Shown in pieces: positions 15,791-24,709 of a DNA stretch of 64,000 nt. This DNA comes from CAYSAD01 sp964428955 (GTDB lineage Bacteria; Patescibacteriota; Saccharimonadia; Saccharimonadales; Saccharimonadaceae): assembly GCA_964428955.1 (NCBI GenBank), contig CAYSAD010000001.1:122565-186564 (forward strand), in the 5' to 3' direction. The notes beneath the pieces are model-generated. The model saw only the letters and a program-made list of their open reading frames with translations, did no database searches and was not told the origin of the DNA. The translations under genes were made by a program, and so were the position numbers. The first letter of the stretch is position 1, and each line of letters opens with the position of its first letter.

Positions 15791-16261
15791 TTATTTGGCG
15801 TGTCCCAACGCTTGGTTAATCCGGGTCGACGAGTCTGGCTTTACGTAGCCACGAATCTCAGTACCAACACCAAACACCATCTCAATTCCATACTTATGAC
15901 AAACGTCCGTTTCCGGAATGCGCTTTTCGGTGTCACGGTCGCCACCGTTAGCAAAGATTAATTCATCATCGGGATATTTCCTTGCAATCGTTTCAAGTGT
16001 GTTAATAATTGGTATTTCACCTGAATCAAGCTGATAATCATCTGTCGCAAGTACGACCTCGTCTACGTCACGCAACGCTTTCATGAGCCGTATGCGATTA
16101 TCTTGATCGAGAATAATCTTTCCTTTTTTGATTATCTGCTGCGCATCATTATTCACAATCACGACCAAATAGTCACCTATTTTCGCTGCCGCTTCAATCA
16201 TATCCAAATGGCCGCCGTGCAAGGGGTTAAAAAAGCCGCTGACGATTATGCGTTTTGTCAT
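15791..16261 (-). CDS. Cytidylyltransferase-like nucleotidyltransferase (RfaE-C/TagD-like)
   Basis: 156 residues from the ATG at 16261, which begins the conserved strand RIIVSGFFNPLHGGHLDMIE; the longer frame to 16309 has no family support. It has the HxGH-type motif (LHGGHLDMI) and a variant of the second motif (ELIFANGGDRDTEKRIPE). The family includes heptose-1-phosphate adenylyltransferase and glycerol-3-phosphate cytidylyltransferase (TagD). CDP-glycerol synthesis would fit the TagF-like proteins downstream, but the substrate is not settled. It shares its short upstream region with divergent galE. Confidence 0.8.
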   Translation of the reverse strand: MTKRIIVSGFFNPLHGGHLDMIEAAAKIGDYLVVIVNNDAQQIIKKGKIILDQDNRIRLMKALRDVDEVVLATDDYQLDSGEIPIINTLETIARKYPDDELIFANGGDRDTEKRIPETDVCHKYGIEMVFGVGTEIRGYVKPDSSTRINQALGHAK

Positions 16262-16304
16262 TACTAGCTCTATTATACCTGGTCTGTGGCAGCAAAGAAA
16301 ATGG

Positions 16305-16310
16305 TACAAT
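16305..16310 (+). promoter_or_regulatory. -10 box TACAAT, leaderless
   Basis: TACAAT ends exactly 6 nt before the galE ATG at 16317. Confidence 0.55.
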
Positions 16311-16316
16311 AACCCT

Positions 16317-17327
16317 ATGAATATTCTTGTTACTGGTGGTGCTGGTTACATTGGATCGCACACCATTATTGAACTTGTTCATAGCGGGCATGACGTAATG
16401 TTGATTGATAATTTATCTAATAGCGATAGTGAAGTAATGAATCGTCTCAAAAAAATTACCGACAAAGATATACCTCTTTTCGTATTCGATTTACGAGACA
16501 AAGAGAAACTTGATAAAGTTTTCCGCGAAAACAATTTTGACGCGGTAATCCATTTCGCAGGACTCAAAGCCGTTGGCGAATCTACAGAAAAGCCGTTACT
16601 TTACTACCGAACAAATATAGATTCAACTCTGACCCTGCTCGAAGTCATGGACGCGCACAACGTTCGAAAGCTCGTATTCAGCTCATCCGCCACCGTCTAT
16701 GGATCGGCGCCTATTCCGTACTCTGAAACGAGTCCTACTGGACAAGGCATTACTAACCCATATGGGCAAACAAAATATGTGATTGAGCAAATCTTGCGCG
16801 ACACAGCGGTATCAGATAATAGGGCGGCTTTTTGCCTGCTCCGCTACTTTAATCCCGTCGGTGCACATGAAAGTGGTCTGATTGGTGAAGATCCACAAGG
16901 TATACCAAACAATCTCATGCCCTTCATCGCTCAAGTGGCAACTGGTCGTCGTGAACAACTCTCCATCTTTGGCAATGACTATGAAACGCCCGACGGGACT
17001 TGCATCCGTGATTACATCCATGTTGTCGATTTGGCTAAAGGTCATGTTGCCGCACTTGAAAATCTTGAGGCTGGCGCTAAAGCCTATAATCTAGGATCGG
17101 GCAAAGGTACTTCTGTACTCGAGCTTGTTGATGCTTTCATAAAATCGACGAATCAAGATATTCCCTATGAGTTTGTCCAGCGTCGATCGGGTGATTTACC
17201 CGAGTTTTATGCTAATCCAGAAAAAGCAGCGACCGAACTTGGTTGGAAAACTGAAAAGTCGATCGAAGACATGTGCCGTGACGCGTGGAATTGGCAGTCA
17301 AAAAATCCAAATGGCTACACGAAATAA
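16317..17327 (+). CDS. galE: UDP-glucose 4-epimerase
   Basis: Interconverts UDP-glucose and UDP-galactose (possibly also the N-acetyl forms) with bound NAD. 336 residues of extended SDR fold: NAD motif GGAGYIGSH at the N-terminus, VIHFAGLKAVGES, SSSATVYG, catalytic Tyr-Lys in NPYGQTKYVIEQ, LRYFNPVGAHESGLIGEDP, and GTCIRDYIHVVDLAKGHVAAL. The start at 16317 is set by the Rossmann motif and the -10 box 6 nt upstream. Supplies a precursor to the surrounding glycosyltransferases. Confidence 0.95.
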   Translation: MNILVTGGAGYIGSHTIIELVHSGHDVMLIDNLSNSDSEVMNRLKKITDKDIPLFVFDLRDKEKLDKVFRENNFDAVIHFAGLKAVGESTEKPLLYYRTNIDSTLTLLEVMDAHNVRKLVFSSSATVYGSAPIPYSETSPTGQGITNPYGQTKYVIEQILRDTAVSDNRAAFCLLRYFNPVGAHESGLIGEDPQGIPNNLMPFIAQVATGRREQLSIFGNDYETPDGTCIRDYIHVVDLAKGHVAALENLEAGAKAYNLGSGKGTSVLELVDAFIKSTNQDIPYEFVQRRSGDLPEFYANPEKAATELGWKTEKSIEDMCRDAWNWQSKNPNGYTK

Positions 17328-17417
17328 CTACAACGCTTTCAGTAGTTACCAGCTTGACTTGTCCACAGATTACCTCTAGAATTGTAACTAAACATAACCT
17401 ATTTTAGGACCACCACC

Positions 17418-17975
17418 ATGAAGATAAAAAGTCGCAAACAATCAACTCTAAAAAAAGCAATTATCATTAGCGTCATTGTCCTTGTCGCCGCTATAGCTTA
17501 TGTCGTATACGCCAAAATGAATACCGCCTGGCCATTCACAAAAGACACACAGAATACGACTCTAGGTGGATCGGACACCAATAAACCTCCTAAAAATACG
17601 AACGATAACAATCCCTCAAAAGATCCCGATGATAAAATAACTCCAGCTATCGACGCTACTACAGCGCCCGATAAACCCGTTGGTACATTCGTAAGCAACC
17701 ATCACCCAAACCTCTCTGGTAATCCTGCCCCTAACCAGATGTCCTCGACTTGTACGACCACTCCTGGTGCTGAGTGTCAAATTCGTTTCACTAAGGGAGA
17801 TATCGTTAAGAACCTGCCAGTTAAAACAACGAGTTCAAATGGTACCGCCAACTGGAACTGGAAACTCCAAGATATCAATTTAAGTGCGGGTGATTGGCGC
17901 GTCACTGCCATCGCATCCAATGGCGACAAGACAGTCGAAGCCTCCGATCCGATGCAACTAAGCGTTCAAGAATGA
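17418..17975 (+). CDS. Membrane-anchored protein with C-terminal Ig-like domain
   Basis: 185 residues: basic N-terminus, one membrane segment (AIIISVIVLVAAIAYVVYA), a long Thr/Asn/Asp/Pro linker (about 40-95), and a C-terminal beta domain with two Cys (STCTTTPGAECQIRF) and NGTANWNWKLQDINLSAGDW. The tail matches in pattern the one at 2406-2846. No catalytic motif. The stop overlaps the ATG of the lectin-repeat gene (ATGA), so the two are co-translated. Confidence 0.75.
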   Translation: MKIKSRKQSTLKKAIIISVIVLVAAIAYVVYAKMNTAWPFTKDTQNTTLGGSDTNKPPKNTNDNNPSKDPDDKITPAIDATTAPDKPVGTFVSNHHPNLSGNPAPNQMSSTCTTTPGAECQIRFTKGDIVKNLPVKTTSSNGTANWNWKLQDINLSAGDWRVTAIASNGDKTVEASDPMQLSVQE

Positions 17976-20026
17976 TGAAGCGGGTTATTTTCATCGTAAC
18001 TTTCGGGGTGTTGATTTCCGCAGGCCTTATTTTTAGTGGTGCATATAGCCACACTGCGTCTGCGTACTCTAAGAGCAACCAAATTAGTGCTGAGACTTTC
18101 GGCAACTATACATCAATGTCGCAAACCCAAATCCAGAACTTCATCAACAAATTTCCAAATAGTTGCCTTCTAGCCAAGAATTACCCAAGTGGTCTGAGCT
18201 CTGTCACCTTCAAAGAACCTCTTAGTTATTGGAATTACGGGTCAAACACGTCGCCTGCTCGTATCATCTGGAATGCGTCGCAATTCTATAAGATCAATCC
18301 CCAGGTATTACTGACAACTCTTGAAAAAGAAAACACTTTCGTTAGCGGCGGTGGTGGCTGCCAAGCATGGCGATATAATTCCGCCATGGGCTATGACTGC
18401 ACAGAAAGCAACAGCCAAGCAGACTACGCAGATATCGGTATATACAATACCTGCGTCGGCCACGAAGGAAACGCTGGTTTCAGCCCTCAGGTAAATCACG
18501 CCGCTTGGCAGCTTAGTTTCGACGCCCATCGAGCAAATGGCGACCTCGCCTGGATGGACGACGGTGCTTCGACTTACAGTGGCCGTATGACGAAAGGTTG
18601 GCGAGCGCGTAAAGTCGGAGCCGAGTTAATTTACTACGACGGGTATACTGTCATTAATGGCGAATCCGTCTACCTCGAAAACGGACCGACCGCCGCGCTC
18701 TATAACTACACACCCCACTTCACTAGTTTCGATACTATTTTCACCCAATGGTTCGGATCACCGACAGGAAAATACAATTTCAAATTTGAGCAACTAGTCG
18801 GCTCTCAGCCGGGTAGTATCATAGACTCAACGAGCACTTCTCTCGGAAGTTCCACAAAAACACTTACTTACGGCAAAAATATCTACACATTCTATTACGA
18901 TGCTACCAACAAGAATCTCCATCTCGCGCAGTGGAATGGCACGAAGTGGAGCGATCGCCTTTTGGATGGAACGGGTGCGACCACACCAGGGGCGAGTTCC
19001 CACGATGTCGGCAAGGGCGTCGACGCTGTAATTTGGAATGGCCAAGTCCAGGTGTACTACTACGACTCGACTGGTGGTGATCTACGCCACGCCTGGACAA
19101 GTAAGACGGGTTGGCGAACTGAGACTATGGATGGCTCCCTATCATCGCTCGGCAAATCGAACGCTAACGTTGGCAGCTCCTCAAAGGTACTTCTCTACAA
19201 AGGTAATCTCCAGCTGTACTATTACAATCAGACGGATGGAAGCCTGCGCCATGCTTGGTGGCCTGGTGACGGCCATTGGCATTTTGAAAATATAGATGGT
19301 ACGAGTAACTCGCTTGGCAAAGATACGAGCGATATGGGTGCGATGACTGAAGCTCTGATTTATAAAGACGGTCTCCAGCTGTACTATTACAATCAGACGG
19401 ATGGAAGCCTGCGCCATGCTTGGTGGNNNNNNNNNNNNNNNNNNNNNNNNNNNNNNNNNNNNNNNNNNNNNNNNNNNNNNNNNNNNNNNNNNNNNNNNNN
19501 NNNNNNNNNNNNNNNNNNNNNNNNNNTTGAAAATATAGATGGTACGAGTAACTCGCTTGGCAAAGATACGAGCGATATGGGCAAAGATATCTCAGCCACA
19601 CTCTATAACGGTAACTTACAGCTTTACTACTACGACCGCACACACGGAGAACTGAAACACGCTTGGTGGCCTGCTGACGGCCGTTGGCATTTCGAAACCA
19701 TGGACGGCGACGCAGCGAGTTCGGTTTTCAGAAACGACATTAACGCTGGTAGTCAAATCATCGCAAAACAATTCAAGAAAGATCTGTTCATATTCTATTA
19801 CGATGACAGCACTGGTTTTAGCGACGGCAGAACCAGTGCTTGGCGTGCAGCCTATTGGGATGGCTCGTGGCACCAATTTGTCTTAGATGGTAGTACGTCG
19901 AGTCAATCTGGGTCTACTACGCCAGTTGGTGGCCAGCTAAGTCTTGGCATATATCAAGATAGTTCGGTTCAAGTGTTTTACCAAGATACCACTGGTGGGC
20001 TCACCCATGCTTGGGTGAATAAATAA
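17972..20026 (+). CDS. Secreted protein: hydrolase-like N domain plus lectin-like repeats (contains assembly gap)
   Basis: The start at 17972 follows the ATGA overlap and gives a signal peptide (MMKRVIFIVTFGVLISAGLI, cleaved after SAYS). Residues of about 35-260 form a domain with NPQVLLTTLEKENTFVSGGG, AMGYDC and HAAWQLSFDAHRANG; it resembles an uncharacterised actinobacterial extracellular domain with a transglycosylase-like layout, activity unproven. From about 285 on come repeats of about 45-50 residues with LQLYYYNQTDGSLRHAWW-type cores, as in PLL/fucose-lectin-like beta-propellers. 100 Ns (19427-19526) fall inside the repeats, so length and repeat number are not reliable. Confidence 0.75.
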   Translation: MMKRVIFIVTFGVLISAGLIFSGAYSHTASAYSKSNQISAETFGNYTSMSQTQIQNFINKFPNSCLLAKNYPSGLSSVTFKEPLSYWNYGSNTSPARIIWNASQFYKINPQVLLTTLEKENTFVSGGGGCQAWRYNSAMGYDCTESNSQADYADIGIYNTCVGHEGNAGFSPQVNHAAWQLSFDAHRANGDLAWMDDGASTYSGRMTKGWRARKVGAELIYYDGYTVINGESVYLENGPTAALYNYTPHFTSFDTIFTQWFGSPTGKYNFKFEQLVGSQPGSIIDSTSTSLGSSTKTLTYGKNIYTFYYDATNKNLHLAQWNGTKWSDRLLDGTGATTPGASSHDVGKGVDAVIWNGQVQVYYYDSTGGDLRHAWTSKTGWRTETMDGSLSSLGKSNANVGSSSKVLLYKGNLQLYYYNQTDGSLRHAWWPGDGHWHFENIDGTSNSLGKDTSDMGAMTEALIYKDGLQLYYYNQTDGSLRHAWWXXXXXXXXXXXXXXXXXXXXXXXXXXXXXXXXXXENIDGTSNSLGKDTSDMGKDISATLYNGNLQLYYYDRTHGELKHAWWPADGRWHFETMDGDAASSVFRNDINAGSQIIAKQFKKDLFIFYYDDSTGFSDGRTSAWRAAYWDGSWHQFVLDGSTSSQSGSTTPVGGQLSLGIYQDSSVQVFYQDTTGGLTHAWVNK
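19208..19581 (+). repeat. Near-identical tandem lectin repeats around the gap
   Basis: A 54-bp stretch at 19208-19261 recurs exactly at 19373-19426, and a 55-bp stretch at 19284-19338 recurs at 19527-19581. The unit is about 165 bp, and the gap falls between the second copies. Confidence 0.9.
19427..19526. other. Scaffold gap (100 N)
   Basis: Exactly 100 unknown bases within a tandem repeat; a placeholder of standard length, so the true distance is unknown. Confidence 0.99.
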
Positions 20027-20050
20027 TCTGACAAAGCAGGATTTGATAGG

Positions 20051-20056
20051 TAGAAT
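20051..20056 (+). promoter_or_regulatory. -10 box TAGAAT, leaderless
   Basis: TAGAAT ends 7 nt before the ATG at 20064; the context TAGAATNGNATCAATGAA is nearly the same as at 10024. Confidence 0.5.
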
Positions 20057-20063
20057 AGAATCA

Positions 20064-21314
20064 ATGAAGAAAAATGTCATCCGCTGTGGTCGCTTAAAAA
20101 AACACGGGCTCGTTTTACTTATCTTAGCGTTGGCAAGTCTTTTCGCAACTTCTCTAAGTGTTTATACGTCTCCTTGGGTAGAACAAAATAAATGTTTTTC
20201 AAGCTCAACACGTCATATACCTATCACTCACGAGTCATTTACGTACCATGTAAACTGTGACTCGCAGGCTTTCATTGACGCAGGAAAAGACTTTCCTACA
20301 AACTTTATAGATCACAAGATACGGATGAGTAGACCTGTATATCCTGCTCTTGAAAGTATACTACTGCGGATAAATGATGTTTTCAGCGGTCTCACTGGGG
20401 CACTATTACTTAATCTCGCATTCGCTTTTAGCGCATCAGTAATGTTTTATATAGTCGTAAAGTCCTATTTCGACAAGAAGGTTGCTCTTATTAGCGCTCT
20501 GCTCCTTATCTTCTCGACGCATTTTCGAATATTCTTAGGGCAAGCCCACACTGAAGTGGCAGGTGATTTTGTAATAATCTGTAGTTTGTTTTTACTATGG
20601 CACTATATTAGACATCGGTCTCCTGGAAAATTGGTACTATTCTCGATAGTTAGCGGCTTCCTTATGTTACTCAAGCTCGTCTTTGCACTGCCAATATTTT
20701 TCTTGATTCTAGCATTACGGTACCGGCGGTACAAAGATTACCTCGTCTATGTGTCATTACTTATCTTGCCGACCATCGGATGGTATCTATTCGTTACAAA
20801 GATACTTAAGACTGCGTTTTATTCAGCCGAAGTTGAAATATATCAACAGGGTACATGGTTCTTTAGTTTTATATTTGACCCCTCAAAATGGGACGATCTT
20901 GTGCGAGCGTTCATCTTCTCGAATGGCTTATTCATAATAGACATATTCCTCGCCTTTCTTGTTTTCCTGCCAGTCTTGTCGTTGTATGGATTATTGAAGT
21001 GGTCCGGTCCGAAGGATAAATATATCTGGTACGTAGCCTTCGTTTCATCATTTGCACTGATGCTCTTTGCTTTACTTTGGGGTGGCCCAAGATTAGCATT
21101 TGGTACATTCCCATTTATAATCCCTTTCGCTGTCTATGGTTTCTTCCAGTTGTACTACAAGATAAACCATCTACCATTACGGATCGTTTTCTCTACTGTT
21201 GTACTCTTGCCAATATTATTTGTCTCGTTTGTAAATATTTACGACTGGATACCTTCATATGACAATAATCATGTGCGTGCTATCTCAGATACACCTATAG
21301 AAAATCACAAATAA
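20064..21314 (+). CDS. GT-C-fold glycosyltransferase-like membrane protein
   Basis: 416 residues with about ten membrane segments and a first extracytoplasmic loop of about 80 residues (ending RMSRPVYPALESILLRI). The FSTHFRIFLGQAHTEVAGDF segment after the third or fourth helix fits the PMT/ArnT-like GT-C architecture, in which lipid-linked sugars are moved outside the membrane. No clear catalytic Asp could be assigned, so family membership is tentative. The start at 20064 follows the -10 spacing; a TTG at 20043 is the alternative. Confidence 0.6.
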   Translation: MKKNVIRCGRLKKHGLVLLILALASLFATSLSVYTSPWVEQNKCFSSSTRHIPITHESFTYHVNCDSQAFIDAGKDFPTNFIDHKIRMSRPVYPALESILLRINDVFSGLTGALLLNLAFAFSASVMFYIVVKSYFDKKVALISALLLIFSTHFRIFLGQAHTEVAGDFVIICSLFLLWHYIRHRSPGKLVLFSIVSGFLMLLKLVFALPIFFLILALRYRRYKDYLVYVSLLILPTIGWYLFVTKILKTAFYSAEVEIYQQGTWFFSFIFDPSKWDDLVRAFIFSNGLFIIDIFLAFLVFLPVLSLYGLLKWSGPKDKYIWYVAFVSSFALMLFALLWGGPRLAFGTFPFIIPFAVYGFFQLYYKINHLPLRIVFSTVVLLPILFVSFVNIYDWIPSYDNNHVRAISDTPIENHK

Positions 21315-21324
21315 GTTTTGTGTC

Positions 21325-21753
21325 TTATGCAGTAGATTTCTCTGGAAGTTTCTCGTGCTTCCATATGAAGAGTCTGTTCATACAGAAGTTCCAGAGCATA
21401 CCTATGACAGCTGCTGCTGCGAGTGCAAAGAACTGGTGAATATAATTATAAAATATAGCATACAATACGACAGTTATAACTGAGCCGGTTATACTACTCA
21501 AAACATAAGAGCTGTAGCGACGCATAACACTCAACCTGTACCCTTTGTGTGCCGTCTCTCGACTATACGTCCAGGCGTCGTGCAAAAAGAAGGTAACCTG
21601 AAGAGCCAGGACTATAGCAAATATTTCGCTAATAACATGGTTATTCAATACAAATCTATCTAAAAGTAGTAATACCGAGTAATTAATGCCGAATCCAAGC
21701 GAACCAACTAAACCGAATTTTATTACTTCTACAATAAATCTTTTTGTGAACAT
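21325..21753 (-). CDS. GtrA-family membrane protein
   Basis: 142 residues with four membrane segments and the GtrA pattern (IKFGLVGSLGFGINYSVLLL, then LALQVTFFLHDAWTYSR, and FCMNRLFIWKHEK). GtrA proteins are thought to help flip or present polyprenyl-phosphate sugars. Its ATG overlaps the last base of the GT2 gene at 21753, making a GtrB-GtrA pair. Confidence 0.88.
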   Translation of the reverse strand: MFTKRFIVEVIKFGLVGSLGFGINYSVLLLLDRFVLNNHVISEIFAIVLALQVTFFLHDAWTYSRETAHKGYRLSVMRRYSSYVLSSITGSVITVVLYAIFYNYIHQFFALAAAAVIGMLWNFCMNRLFIWKHEKLPEKSTA

Positions 21754-22457
21754 TAGATATCGGCCTTAAATCTATATACAAGAAGCTCTTTCATGCACTT
21801 TATGCCGTCTTTGTAATTGATCTTCTTGCCGTCTTTTTTCGTCCGACCATTGAATGATATCGGTGTCTCTTGGATCGTAATTCCACGTCTCAAAAGCTTA
21901 CTAACTAACTCACTAGCGTAGCCGAAGCCATCTGCGGACATATTAAGACTTTGAATAAGTTCTGTTTTAACCATCTTATAGCAAGTATGCATGTCTGTTA
22001 TTGAAGTAGGGTACAGACGGCGGAGAACAAAATTATAAAATTTATTCGCATAGAAATTAGCTTTTGCCATATTTTTATATTCACCTTTGAAACGTGAACC
22101 GTAGACGGCATCTGCATCCGTCGCCTCAGCAACACGGAGAACATCAACAATGTCTTTTGGGTCATACTCCAAATCTGCATCCTGAATAATAAAATATTTA
22201 CCCTTCGCAGTCTTCAGAGCTGATTTAATTCCCGCACCCTTACCAAGGTTTCTTTTGTGTCTTACTATAGTATGCGGTATCTTTTTGTTCTTCTTAAAAT
22301 AGTCAGCAATTATCTCGTACGACTTATCCTTCGACGCATCATCGATAATGATTATCTCGTAGTTGTCTATAGGAAGTGCCGTGAGTTTAGTCAGAATGGT
22401 TTTAACCGTCCTCTCTTCGTTGTACACAGGAACGGCGATGCTGAGTTTATATTTCAT
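21753..22457 (-). CDS. Glycosyltransferase family 2 (DPM1/GtrB-like, soluble)
   Basis: 234 residues of GT-A fold: LSIAVPVYNEERTVKTIL, IIIDDASKDKSYEII, RNLGKGAGIKSALKTAKGKY and the metal-binding DADLEYDPKDI. It lacks the C-terminal membrane helices seen in the homologue at 34870. It probably makes a polyprenyl-phosphate sugar used together with the GtrA protein. Two-base gap from the upstream methyltransferase gene. Confidence 0.9.
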   Translation of the reverse strand: MKYKLSIAVPVYNEERTVKTILTKLTALPIDNYEIIIIDDASKDKSYEIIADYFKKNKKIPHTIVRHKRNLGKGAGIKSALKTAKGKYFIIQDADLEYDPKDIVDVLRVAEATDADAVYGSRFKGEYKNMAKANFYANKFYNFVLRRLYPTSITDMHTCYKMVKTELIQSLNMSADGFGYASELVSKLLRRGITIQETPISFNGRTKKDGKKINYKDGIKCMKELLVYRFKADI

Positions 22458-22458
22458 A

Positions 22459-23160
22459 TTATTTCTTTTTTGTCGCTACTAGTAATGCATTCTTACCAAA
22501 GATATATTTGAACAATGGCGATACAGCCTTACTGACTGGAAAAGCGTACTTATCGTACGTTTTCACAGAACCAGCGCTTATCGTACCGTTCTTGTTACCG
22601 AGTACTTTATACACGAGCGCGGCGAGAAACCCTAGAGGCTCTCCGTATCCCAGATAAGAAATGTCGAGTTTTGCCTCGTCTGCCATACGCTTCAAGCGAT
22701 CGAGTCGATACCTTCGATGATGTCCGACTAACGTATCCATGGAACTGAAGAGTACTTGGAAGGCGGGAACGTAAATAACGGCCGAACCATTTTTTGAGAG
22801 AACTTTTGAAAGCTGAGCGAATACATCTATGTCGTTTTCGATATGTTCAAAAACATTAAAGGCATACACAATATCGTATTTTGACTTCACTTTGTCTAAG
22901 CCGTCATAGGTTGTATAGCCCTTTGACTTAAGAAGCTTCACTTGATCTTTGTCGAGCTCAAGACAGTCTACCTTGATACCTTCTTCGAGCAATAGATCGC
23001 TGTACGTACCGATGCCAGCGCCAAAATCTAGAATACGAACATCTTTCTTGTGACTAGTCTTTATTTGTGTCTTGATGATTGACGCAAGATACTTATTATA
23101 GTTCTTAGCCTCTTTCATTGCTTCCAAATTCTCTTGGCCCGTGTACACAAATTTAACCAC
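22459..23160 (-). CDS. Class I SAM-dependent methyltransferase
   Basis: 233 residues starting at GTG. SAM motif I VRILDFGAGIGTYSDLL, acidic loop VDCLELD, motif IV YDIVYAFNVFEHIENDIDVF and VIYVPAFQVLFSSMD. The type often modifies glycans or lipids; the substrate is unknown. First gene of a GT2-GtrA operon. The C-terminal third is basic and partly hydrophobic, possibly membrane-associated. Confidence 0.85.
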   Translation of the reverse strand: MVKFVYTGQENLEAMKEAKNYNKYLASIIKTQIKTSHKKDVRILDFGAGIGTYSDLLLEEGIKVDCLELDKDQVKLLKSKGYTTYDGLDKVKSKYDIVYAFNVFEHIENDIDVFAQLSKVLSKNGSAVIYVPAFQVLFSSMDTLVGHHRRYRLDRLKRMADEAKLDISYLGYGEPLGFLAALVYKVLGNKNGTISAGSVKTYDKYAFPVSKAVSPLFKYIFGKNALLVATKKK

Positions 23161-23260
23161 TTTTAACTAACCTTTTCGTCTTGAAATATTATTCTAATAA
23201 TACTATATCCGTACGAATATAGAAATGGCCCGATCTGCGATAAAGTTTCCGTCGACAGAC

Positions 23261-24670
23261 TTATTCTTCATGTGCCTTTGGCGACTTTCTCTTCCTGACA
23301 GTGGGCGGCCTTAGGTTAATTCGCTTCTCTGTCGCAAGTAGTATAACTGCGATCATGCAGGCAATTGCTGACCAATAAATATAACGATAATCGGTAGTAT
23401 TGCTAACCGGTATGAATGACAAGATATTTAAGATTGCCGATAAAGATAAAGCCATTATTACCGCTCGATTCTTTAGTCGTTTTGTATATACCAGAATTAG
23501 TAAGCTTAGCAATAGCCAAAACCATGCTTTAAATAAGAATGGGAAGTAACGATAGCCAAAATTAACTGTGTATGTCTCGTCTGCCGCACCAAGACTTATC
23601 GATTTAACTTTCAGACCGAGGATATTCTGCTCTTTGTGTATACCCTCTTGCCATATATATTGTGTATCGTCCGAAAACATAAACTGTATATACGATTCAA
23701 ATTTGTATGACAGATAGCTGAGAGGATGGGCCGTGACGGTTTTTTTCCATAAATTTTTCAACTCATTATAACTTTCGCCAGTGAAGTACGCCCTTTTTTT
23801 CGCATCTACACAGTGCCAGTACTCAAGATCTAGCCTGCCACTAAATCGGGAACAGTCCGAAAGGTCAAGTAGAGCATCTTCAAGTCTATCGGATACATTA
23901 CTCTTACGAATTTCTTCTTTGTGAAGAATGTTCGTGACATCCGTTGACATCATCACGCCCGGCGTATTGCCCTTAGCGGCACCAGAGACATGATTCGCGG
24001 CAGTAAGCGCCCCTAGAGAGAAAGCAACGATCACAAGTGCAGCCCCTAGCGTGTAGGCAAAATTCTTTGTCCACCCACTGACATAAAAGATTAAGTAGGC
24101 TATAGGTAACGTTGCAGCCAGTCCATTCGTACGTACGGTGGTCGCGTACACCACCAGCAGCAATGCCGTGCAAAATAAAACGTTGCGCATAATTGCGTGT
24201 CTTACGAGTAGCCGAGCAATCAGTACTAATGAGACAGCAAGGAGAAGGGAGAAGGCCATTTGGTTATCTTTCCATATGACACCTGAGATGTTTAGCACAT
24301 TCGGCATTATGCCTATCATAAGAGGTAACACTGATAGTTTTCTCGATCCCGTTCTCTTCCATATATAAATTGCGATCAAGAACAATGCGGCCCACAGCAA
24401 GAAGAGTTGGAGAAGAAGCATCGCCGCCACATGACCCCATGACAATGCCATTGCCAAACGCCACAAAAGTACCATTGAAATCGGATGCCAGTCGCTTAAA
24501 CCACACCTATGGATTACTTGGCAGAGCTGCAAATTAGAATCAAGACTAAGATATCCAGGATAGAAAATAAGTACGTTCACTATGTAGGTGACAAATACTA
24601 AAGCAAATAGCACCCATAACCAGTGTCTTTGAGTATATTTATATAATTGATCGTATTTTAATCGTGTCAT
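23261..24670 (-). CDS. Polytopic membrane protein, DUF6020-like (GT-C-type)
   Basis: 469 residues with about 11-12 membrane segments. The first loop reads YPGYLSLDSNLQLCQ followed by SDWHPISMVLLWRL, the layout of DUF6020 proteins found in cell-wall glycopolymer loci. A large extracytoplasmic region (about residues 235-355) holds several Cys. Activity unproven; a lipid-linked sugar transferase is plausible from the neighbours. A TATAAT box lies 9 nt upstream of the ATG. Confidence 0.65.
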   Translation of the reverse strand: MTRLKYDQLYKYTQRHWLWVLFALVFVTYIVNVLIFYPGYLSLDSNLQLCQVIHRCGLSDWHPISMVLLWRLAMALSWGHVAAMLLLQLFLLWAALFLIAIYIWKRTGSRKLSVLPLMIGIMPNVLNISGVIWKDNQMAFSLLLAVSLVLIARLLVRHAIMRNVLFCTALLLVVYATTVRTNGLAATLPIAYLIFYVSGWTKNFAYTLGAALVIVAFSLGALTAANHVSGAAKGNTPGVMMSTDVTNILHKEEIRKSNVSDRLEDALLDLSDCSRFSGRLDLEYWHCVDAKKRAYFTGESYNELKNLWKKTVTAHPLSYLSYKFESYIQFMFSDDTQYIWQEGIHKEQNILGLKVKSISLGAADETYTVNFGYRYFPFLFKAWFWLLLSLLILVYTKRLKNRAVIMALSLSAILNILSFIPVSNTTDYRYIYWSAIACMIAVILLATEKRINLRPPTVRKRKSPKAHEE

Positions 24671-24709
24671 TATTTGTTGATTATACAGACATAGACCATA
24701 TGAATCTAT

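Noticed and set aside
17894..17971. Longer N-terminus for the lectin-repeat protein
   Set aside because: The extra 26 residues overlap the previous gene and precede a clean signal peptide that starts at the ATGA overlap.
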